64,000 nt of DNA from Colletotrichum lupini (taxonomy: Eukaryota > Ascomycota > Sordariomycetes > Glomerellales > Glomerellaceae): NCBI RefSeq assembly GCF_023278565.1, contig NC_064678.1, forward strand, positions 3,534,001-3,598,000, given 5' to 3'. A program made the translations under genes and the position numbers. The stretch's first letter is position 1; each line of letters starts with the position of its first letter. Below are positions 55,201 through 64,000 of the stretch, in pieces. The notes below the pieces were generated by a model. The model did not search any database. It was not told where the DNA came from and was given only the letters and a program-made list of their open reading frames with translations.

Positions 55201-58200
55201 CGGACCCATGTGGTCCGAGTCAGCGTGTTTGAAGGGGGAGGGGACCACAGTCCTTCTACACACACTATTGCCTGCCCGTTGTTGTCGTTGTGTCCCTGTT
55301 CTACGCCTTAGCAGAGAGGAACGCCATCCGCGGCCATTTGCAAGGAATCCGTGGCCAGCTAGGGTCTGGCAGCTGGAAGCGATAGGGGAGAGAAGCCATC
55401 AGGACTCATGCTGTGTACATTATGCCACACGGCATCACCGTACGGTGATGAAGTACTGCGGCTGGGTATTGGTATGGATCAGGGAGAGAAATGGGCCGGG
55501 CCCAGATCCGAAGATCTCAGTAGCATAGCTTATCTGCGTTCAGGGCTTGGGGACCCCACGTGGCGGGGGAAAGGCACGGAGCTTTGCGCCATAGCAGAGA
55601 TCAACGGGCAACGGACGTTGTCTTGGTGTATGGCTTGGGCTAGACCAGGCCGGGCGACGAAGTGATTTCCCAAAATGCTTTGGTGTCAGATGGGAAAGTG
55701 AAGTGTGTAAATTAGGCGTAGATATTGCTGAGGTCGTTGGCGTTAATTTCCATTTCCATTCTGCTCTGCAGCAACTGCCGTCATTGAGATCGGCCCCAGT
55801 AACTCGTCTGAGCATTTCTCAATGTCTTTGTGTGCCCCGAACAAGACTCCCGAGGGGTGTACTCCGTAGGAAGGACGCTCTGACGTGTTCGAAGTCCCTC
55901 GGGCGGACGCAGACAATAAGCGGAGTGTATGGGGCCGACACAAGAGGTAAGAGACATTGGATAATGACCCTGGTATGTATGTTGGATGGATTGCAACTTG
56001 TCATTGGAAGGGGGTGGAGAGGAGTTGGGGACGACGTTGGAAACGAGAGCGAGTGAGGATGAAGCGATGGCAACAATCCTGGGATCCTAAACAGTCGGTC
56101 AGATGGTTGACAGGCAATATGCACGATACGAACCCAAAGATCGGGTCGCGCTCGCTTTGGAGAGCTCCACTGTCACCGCAGGTGAGGGGCCGATCTTGCA
56201 GTTGCGGTCGGCAAAGAAAGGAAAAGAGGGACTAGAACTTCCAGGAAGGTTGTCATCTGTTGCTGGCCGTTGGTCAGCAGGCGGGAAGAGGGTTGGCCCG
56301 GTTGAGTTTGTGAGTGGAGGCAGCGACGGGGGCAGACAGAAAGAACATGAGACTGTGACTTGACCAGGTACGGGCAATGTACCTTAACCTCTGCCTCGGG
56401 CCCGGAGTGGAGCTCTGGTGTCTCCTTCCTCGTGTTCATCGGCAGGGAAAAGGCCGCGCTATGAAATGTCATTGGTTTGGGAAGGCTCTGACCGAGGTGG
56501 AGCATAGTGCCTGATCTCGCATGGCATGGAGACTTAGTCGACAGGTACATTGCAGCTACAAGCTTGGGTGGTCTGTAGATTTTACCCATCATCCATCAAG
56601 TGCCCGAGTGAGGAGGACGGGAGTGGGCAACAACGTTCGATCATTCAACAGCTCACTAGTTCCTACAGGTTGGCTGGAGACCGGGAGATCATGACGGGGC
56701 CGGCCAATCCGCACCGGGTAGATTGCTCGTGAAGACTCGGTTCCAGAACGATAAGAGTTTCAGACCCTGCAATAGAGCGGGCAATATTGGTGAAGTATGA
56801 CCCTTCAAGCTGAGAGAGAAAGTTCGTAAGTTGTGTAATAGGTGCTCAGAAATGGTGCTACTTGAGGATCTGAGTCGACAAAACTTACCCCACGATCCAG
56901 CAAGCACGGGATGCCCGAGCACGATTTGACTATGTACGATGGGCCAGTCTACCTTACCTTGGTTTGAGCAAGCGGCAGAAAGGCAGAAAATAGGGTGCGT
57001 GGATTTGCAACGTCAGGTACTGAGGTACTGTGCAGTGTGTATACTACCTAGGTGTGTGGCGGGTAAGGTAGGCCCTTTGAGTGAAGAGCGATGCATGGCT
57101 AGGAACCTGGAAGTCATGGTTTACGGTGTAGAAAGAAGCCCGGGCTCCTGCTACAGCATGGGAGAGATGAAGCCCGCTAAGACGTTGACGATTACGGGAG
57201 TTGGAAATATCACGCCACACACGAGTCGTGAGATGCGAAAATGGGACGAACATTTCGCGGATGTAGCTTAGTCTGGCAGCTGGAGAGACAGTCAGGGCTG
57301 GTGTTGGAGGATGAGGTGGCATCCCAACTTTGAACCTTGGGGAGTTTGGAACCAAATATCCATTCGGGAGTGCGTCTAGGTTAGGCAGACAGAATTAAGG
57401 TACGAGGTGAGCCCGGTAAGTTAAGGGAAGGAAGGCACGTTGTGAGGCATTTTACAGCATGGTCCTTCCTTCGCTCCGTCCTGTCGTGTTCCTCTCTTGC
57501 CGGGTAGGCACTTGCCTTGAGGTAAAGGTAGGTAGGTATGGTGGTAACTTCCATTGTGGACTGCGGCGTGCCCTGTGGAAGGTGCGTAGTAGGTAGGTGC
57601 GTACTTCGTACTCCGTACCTAAGGCACCTTACCTCACGGTATGGGTAGCTAGAAGACAACGGGCTGTGAGTGGAGGGATGCCTGCCATGAGAGGATCCAC
57701 CCCCGTTTTTCCCGTCCAGAGTGAATCGCAATTAAATCGACGCAAATCTGCGATCGCATCCGGGGAGCCGCCGGGGTCCGATGTGGGCCACCTCTCGCCC
57801 ACTTAGGTAATCTCTTCCAGGGAAGCCCCAGCCCGACCATCTTTCCACCTTTTCCACTATCATCTCACTGTGAGAAATGGCGGCAAGTACCCTCACGTAC
57901 CGCTCCTGCTGTGTCTCCCAGAAACTTCCACTTCCACACCCCCCCCGTCCGAGGTCACATCAATCCAATCAGACAGCCCACCCAAAATAGCGCCGGGAAT
58001 TTTCCAAGAGCTTCCGCGATCGAGCTGCTAACCCTGTTGATCTGATTTTTGGGGTCCATGTTCCTCGATGTTCCTCAATTCCTCACACCACACACAACAC
58101 ACCACACACCACTCCTCAGTCCCGCTGTCGCTGTCCCTCATACACTATTCGTACAGACCCGACCACATCAGACTTTTGCTTTGGCACCCGGCATCATCAG

Positions 58201-61200
58201 CCACCAATCTATCCGTCTTCACTGCCTCAGCTTCTGATCGCACTCCCCCTTCAGCAGAGTTCAATGGGCTTTCGGTAGAACCTCCAAAAACAGCGCAATT
58301 CTAATCCACACAACCATTTTGCAATTCCCTCCAACCCAGACCTATCATGGCACATGGTAATTGGTACGGATACCTGTTGTCGGGGCTGCTGTCCGTTTTC
58401 TCCCATTGTCACGCTCCTTAACAGGGACAACCGTGGTTTCGGGTCGGCGCCGGCGCTGCTCATACGACAGGGACGCTGCTTCCAGGGATGCTACCTTGAT
58501 CCTCACCAGACGTACCGCACGGAGTACCATCTACCATCGGCCGGCGCCAAAGGTTGTTCATAACGGCCCCTCCTCTACTACTGTACACTTCCTGATCATT
58601 GTGCATAAGAGTCCGACGTATTCATCTGGCCATCTCAAATCACCTACAGATGACGGATAACAGTCTATTCGCCGGCTTGGGTGGGATGGAAATAGCCCGG
58701 TTTGGCCGCAGACAAATAAAGAAGCCCGAGCCGAGGCAAGCAATAGCAGCAATAGCGAAATGCGAGCGGGAGTTCTTCTGCCTGCCACTCCGCGATCTGC
58801 GCCTGATCGTCACTGACAAGATCACATATGCATTCGAGGTCTCTGATCACTCAAGGAGCCATCACTGCGGCTACGGAAACCAAGGAAAAAGCAACGTAAA
58901 GCATACCGCAACATGACTAGGTGCGAACTCAAGCCAGCTTATCCCACGGCAGAAATGGGATGCCCAAGCTGCCATCACTTAATCGGGTCAAGTTCTTGAT
59001 CCTGTTCTTTGGACGGAACTTAGGTCTGAATGTTGGCAAGCATCTGAGCACAATTCAGCCCGGCAGATGGACTCAGATCCAGCCCAACCATCGCAGGTCC
59101 ACATCGACATCCCCGGATGCGCTATATCCAAGGGCCGTCATATTGTGAGATTTTGTGCGCGGAAAAAATGGCGTAGGTACGTGCTTCCATCAAGCAGCGC
59201 CTGGTGTTCCTTGACTCCGTCATGGCGATTGTTCCAAGGCAACCCATCTCAAGCTACGAGCTACCTACTGAGGCACGTTCGGGCTTCACCAAGACGAGAC
59301 ATGACGGTCTGGCCTTGTCTCATCTCGCTGCCACGCCCAATTTGTTCTACCTACTCCTCTCGAGCTCTGCCAACCACGCCACGCGGGACTATCCAGAATG
59401 AAACCACAAGTTGTGTACAAACCACCACGTCGACTGCAGATGGACACCAGCACTGGCCATGTTGACCGCCTTGTTTTTCCACGACCGGAAACGCTGCGTT
59501 TCCTCGTCAGCCGCCTAGTGGCCTGTCACATCCACTTTCTACGCAAGATGGCAAGATATTCTGCCCGTCCTCAACTTCGCCCTAGGCCTTGGCCACCAAA
59601 CTCAAAATGTGCGATTATAATTTCTCCAAAGATCGGCCGAGATGAGGAGGAGCACGTCCGCAACCACCTTAGCGACACAGAAAACCTGATGCAACGCGGC
59701 CCTATTACACACTGGAATGACTCGGACGCCCGTTCGACGGCGCCGAATAGTCTCTTCGCGGCTATCAGACTTCATCTCCCGCCTACAGAATTTTGATCAT
59801 TATCACTTCAATCGTCTTAGCCCTCCAGTATCTAAATCTGGGATCGGTCATATCTCTTTCCCGGATCAACGCCCCCTTGCTCAAGCGAGATTTAGTTATG
59901 TCCAGCCTTCAAGCCACCGACTTTGAAACCTTCAGCGTGGTCTCCGGCTCTCCACGTTGTCCAAGCCAAGCCCAATGAACAAGATATGGAAGGCGGCAGT
60001 CGGGCGCTAACCATCAAAACCGCACAGCTTGCTTAAACGGGCCGTCTCAGTCTTGGAATGCTGCAAAGAGTCAATCTGCTCCCATGGCACTGACCTCTAG
60101 TCTGCCACGAGGTTTCTCACGGCGAGCTGGACCCACCTTGTCGAAGCCCACTTGGACCCATCCCGATCCTCACGAACCTGCGTCGTCCTCAACATCATCA
60201 TCACCTGTACGGAGGACTCCCTAGACAATCTCGCAGCTCACGAACCCCGTCATCAAACCTGTCCACCAGCCCCTCATCGGTCAATACTGCAAGTCTCTTA
60301 GATCAGCACTCCTCATGCTCAGCTGGCGGCGTTGGCCTGGCCTGGACTCTACACGAAGCCACGCAACACGATGCCATCGTCTGTCCCCCCTTATTATGCT
60401 CCCGCAAAGCTCGCACAGCGCGAAACAGAGATCTCGAATAGATGCAGATGCGCCTGCTTGCAGCTTTTGACTCTGATGCCGTTGTACAGCCCTGCACTCT
60501 GTCAAACAATGTACAGTGACAACAGCCACGCGCGGTTGGTAGCACCATGGCCGACCTCTTGCCATGCTTCCCCTCTAGTAGCCTTGGAGAAGGATCAGCC
60601 GGTCCTGCCAAGGTAGCCTAGGGGCGGCTGACCACTTGTCTGCCCACATGGATGAGCGCTTGGATTGCGCCAAAATAGTATTGAAAGGGCGACGAGAAGA
60701 CTAACGTTCTTGCACTGTACCCATGCGTCACACCATCGATGCATGTAGGGTGCCTGGCGAAAGGGTTCGTCTGCACCGCGCGGGCGCAGACGAGACGCAG
60801 AGACGCCCCACCTTGGACCTTGGGGTGCCGCCATTCCTCTTCCATGCCAGACCAGCCGGCCCGGAGCCGATGTCTGCCAACGTTGTGCATGCGGTGCACA
60901 CCGAGTCTCCCGTATGCCATGCACAAGCCCACTTCACACAGGCCTTTCGTTCTCGGAACAAGACACGTTACGATGCCGCAAGCAGAGGAGCATGCAACGT
61001 CCTGACGAACTTATGCTGCGGAATGCAATGCGGCCTGCTACACCACCATGCTTTTTTGTTCCGGCCGTCTTCGAATCAACGAAATACTTGGTACGGATAC
61101 GCTTCTCATGCTTTTTGGGTCTCGAAAGTTCACAACATCCACCAGAATACCACCGAAGCCTCCTTCAAATTTCCCAGCGTCCAGATACCGGCAAGCCCCA

Positions 61201-64000
61201 AACACATCTTTGCCTCCCGTCAAAGTCAAAATCATTCCATCAAGTCCAGGAATGTGACTCGCAACCTCGCCTCGAGGGAGATGCAACCAAAGTCCAAAAC
61301 AGCTCTCGAGCCTCCCCATAGAAATCCCCTTTTGTCGAAACAAGACCCATAAACTGATGGCAATCTATGATCTGTGGCATCGGCATCCACTACAAGACGG
61401 GGATCCAGACAAAGGCACGCGGCGAAGTATTCCCCGGGGCGGCGATGGAGGAAAAATGTGACGAGTTTCTGGGTACTCCATCTCCGTACCTACCCCTTCG
61501 CGCTCAGCGCGCCTAGCCGCAAGTGATGGTCAATGGCACGCACATCACGCAGAATCCTTCCAGATAGACTTTTTCTCGGTCCCCTCGAACGCCCCGTCGC
61601 GATGACACATGGACCGCATCTCGAACCATGCTGATACTTTTCCCATCCCTCCACTGCCCTCTGGGATTTGGTACGGAAACCCAGAGCTTGGCATCTGGGC
61701 ACGGCTGCCAAACCCGACACGAGGTCCCTTTTCCAACCTTCCATTGTAGTTCCGCATGGACATTAGGAGAAGGAAGAAACGTTTACTTGACTAATGTGCG
61801 GGACGGAAGGTCCATGTCTCCCCGCTTGTCAGCCTTTTTTGGTCGTCGAGCCTCCCTCCGGCATGATCGCAGCTATCCCGCCAGCCAGGGAACCACGACA
61901 ACAAGATCCTCGTTGTCGTCCCAAGAACGCCGAACCCTCGTCTGTACAAGGCGTGATGGGCGTTCATGGGTGGGAATCGTCAAATTGTTCAACGCCCGCC
62001 GTGTAGTTGATTTAGCACAAGCCCAGCGCTCCCCGGTCGAGCGTAGGGTACCTTTCCGGGGGACAGCCACGCAGCATTTCTGATCGTCCTTGTTTTGGAC
62101 AATTCATTTGCGGGCGGTAGATTCTCTCGAATCAAGCCAAAGAATACCTACGCCACTCTACGGATACAGCAGGCGGCCACAACAGGGGGAGCGTGGTCGG
62201 TCAGCTTCTTTTCCCTGCAGAGCCCCAGGGTGAAGGGGGCGAGCCATCGATCAACCATTCCCGTGCGCTAGAAGCCATGGAAAGAAACGACTCACCCCTC
62301 CATCAACGGGACAAGGACGAAGGAAAGAAAGAAGAGGGGATGGCGAACGGCGGCTTTGGGAGAGAGATGGAGGCAAATCGCAGCGATTTACGGGAAGACG
62401 CACGGAAGGGAAAGGTAATTAATTAGGGGGGGAATCAAGAAGATGGGCGCATTGAACACATCACCAGTTGCGACAGCTCACATGCCACAAGGTCAGCACC
62501 GGCGCGCATCGCGAATTGAACAAGCCACCGCCGCACGCCGTCTGGCCCCCGGGGGGAAATAGGAAGAGGAAAACCTGAGAAAAAGAAGACTTCTCTGCAG
62601 CCGCAGAGAGGCAAGGAAGGCGTGCGGTGTACCTCACCAGTGGTTGGAGGTCTAGAGAAACAACCAATCCTCCAAAAGTCGAGTGAATGGGCGATTTACG
62701 GGGGGCGCCTGTCTGTCAATTTGTTGCTGCCACACCCCCCCTCTCATCCATGCTTCACCTTAGGGCGATGGGGTAAGATGCACACCTCCTACACCCCTCC
62801 AACCCCAACCCGCAATTGCATTGGCATTGCTCGCATTGCTCGCACTCATGTCCTGGGGATCAAAATGCTGTCGGTAATGCTGGTTTGTACAACGACACAC
62901 GGCGGCGCGTACAGCACCGACCACGCAAGCTCAGTGCCAGGTCAAGCTCGCTCCGTGAAGGTTAGCTACGGCCGATCCATTGTAAATTGCCTCAATCACA
63001 GCAACCTGACCATTCTGGCTCTTTTCTGCCTGGTGGTAATGGCGGTGGTGTTGAGTTCTTGTTTCTTGTGTAATGCTGAAGTCGTGACTTTTAGTGACAC
63101 TCACACGCCCCAGACTTTTTTTGTGTACCCTTATTTTTCCTTCCGTCGAATCGGCAAGGGGGAGGAAACGTTGCGGGGAAAACAACGGAATCTGTTTCTT
63201 GTACGGGACTGGATGAGAGGGGAGAAGGGGATCTGACATGGCACAAGAGGATGGCTGTGGCATGGAGAACAAGCAGCGAGAAGGCAAGTTTACCCTTCCT
63301 TTAGTCACCCATTCGCGTACAACGTCCCACGAACATCGATATGAACAAGCAGACTACCCGTCTCTGCGATCTAGGGCCCCCCCTCTTTCACGCTACCCAA
63401 GTACAAGCCACACGTTGCTCTTCCTTCTCTCTTTCTGTCCCTCCCTCTATCTACTGTGTAACTGTATGTGCCTCTCTTCTTGTCAACCCCATGAATACGG
63501 TTGTATCGTACCCTGCCAGCCTGCCTAACCTTGCCCACGTTGCACGCGGCGGAATCGGCGGACGGCGCGACTGCACGGTATATCTGCCATCCATATAGAT
63601 AGATACGACGTCGTTATACGTTATACATCGCGATAGTGCATGTACAGATAGATGGACAGGCCCTGCTTCACACCGTCATCCCCCCTCTCTCTTTTTCCCC
63701 CTCTTCCCCAATTTCCCGTTTGTGTCACCAGAGAAATCTTGAGATGCGTTGGTTTGTATTCTTTTCCTGCCTTTCACTCCCGAAAGAAAATCAAATATGC
63801 GGTCGCCTTGCCAGGCGCCTCGTCGGCTTGTGGCCTTTCCGCCTTGCGAATCTATCCAATCAGAAGACTGTCAATATGTGCCTCAAAATGGGAATCTACA
63901 TGATATGATTCTCTCTGATCAAGCTCCCTCCTTGCATAGTATCCGTACCTGCCCAGTGCTTACAGCCTGAGTGGCCCGTCCCTCCGATGAGGAGGGGCGT
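52221..64000. other. Gene-free tract of 11.8 kb to the window end
   Basis: I can support no coding gene, tRNA or rRNA. Frames up to 209 codons (60723-61352 plus) are unrelated to any family I know, lack signal peptides or domains, and overlap equally long frames on other strands. Composition is not AT-rich, so this is not a RIPed block. Local structure includes a 7-bp triple repeat GTTTCCA (53204-53224), clusters of AGGTA/TACCT words (56370-57640), two TACTCCGTA motifs (55860 and 57609), a CA-rich stretch (58070-58115), and CT-rich DNA at 63400-63480. The last could be the leader or promoter of a plus-strand gene beyond the window. Confidence 0.5.
53204..53224 (+). repeat. 7-bp tandem repeat GTTTCCA x3
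   Basis: Three perfect head-to-tail copies in non-coding DNA. Confidence 0.8.

Noticed and set aside
60723..61352. Plus-strand 209-codon frame in the right-hand gene-free tract
   Set aside because: Random-looking composition (His, Cys and Arg scattered), no domain or signal, overlapping frames on both strands.
1..64000. CRISPR array, bacterial operons or ribosome binding sites
   Set aside because: No regularly spaced direct repeats; spliced genes and eukaryotic families show a fungal chromosome.

Overview
The window is a eukaryotic chromosome segment from a filamentous ascomycete. I infer Pezizomycotina, most likely Sordariomycetes. The evidence is short (about 50-230 nt) GT-AG introns with CTAAC/CTGAC-type branch sites, fungal-specific protein families (Egh16-like secreted protein, DOMON/cytochrome b561 protein, Kre9-like membrane protein), long intergenic spaces, and one AT-rich, TpA-rich block with the look of repeat-induced point mutation (RIP). 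The genus cannot be fixed from sequence alone; a plant-associated fungus such as a Colletotrichum relative is possible. Exon structures given here are my own splice-site readings, checked for reading-frame continuity and domain continuity.

Layout, left to right. 1-2074 (-): Mrc1/claspin replication-checkpoint mediator, cut by the window edge, with an MCB/SCB-like promoter. 2.7-2.9 kb: a tRNA-like Pol III relic. 2980-4735 (-): CorA-like membrane protein. 5378-6374 (-): secreted PLC-like phosphodiesterase. 6.4-10.6 kb: no supported gene. 10633-11558 (+): Egh16/Gas1-like secreted protein. 11.6-17.2 kb: no supported gene apart from the INO1 leader. 17164-18911 (+): inositol-3-phosphate synthase. 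20683-22394 (+): DOMON-cytochrome b561 protein. 23636-25621 (+): MFS transporter. 26674-27610 (+): Kre9/KNH-like single-pass membrane protein. 28285-31395 (+): large intronless Cys-knuckle repeat protein of unknown function. 31778-34665 (-): subtilisin-like protease. About 35.0-36.17 kb: RIP-like degraded element. 36436-38409 (-): seryl-tRNA synthetase with ten exons. 38980-40747 (-): NASP/Sim3-type histone chaperone. 41208-43377 (-): Gyp1-type Rab GAP. 44212-47222 (+): Hrp1-type two-RRM hnRNP. 49440-52220 (+): glutamate-cysteine ligase. 52.2-64.0 kb: 11.8 kb with no gene I can support.

The genes do not form one pathway. The right half (36-52 kb) is a run of conserved housekeeping genes for translation, histone handling, vesicle traffic, mRNA 3'-end processing and glutathione synthesis. 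The left and centre mix housekeeping genes (mrc1, INO1) with secreted or membrane genes facing the environment. Points most worth a second look: the Cys-knuckle repeat protein; an in-frame alternative terminal exon inside the 1.1 kb HRP1 intron; a GC-AG intron in the glutamate-cysteine ligase gene; a predicted 10-nt micro-exon in the Rab GAP gene; the predicted N-terminal histidine of the mature Egh16-like protein; a recurrent TACTCCGTA motif; and the very long gene-free tracts.
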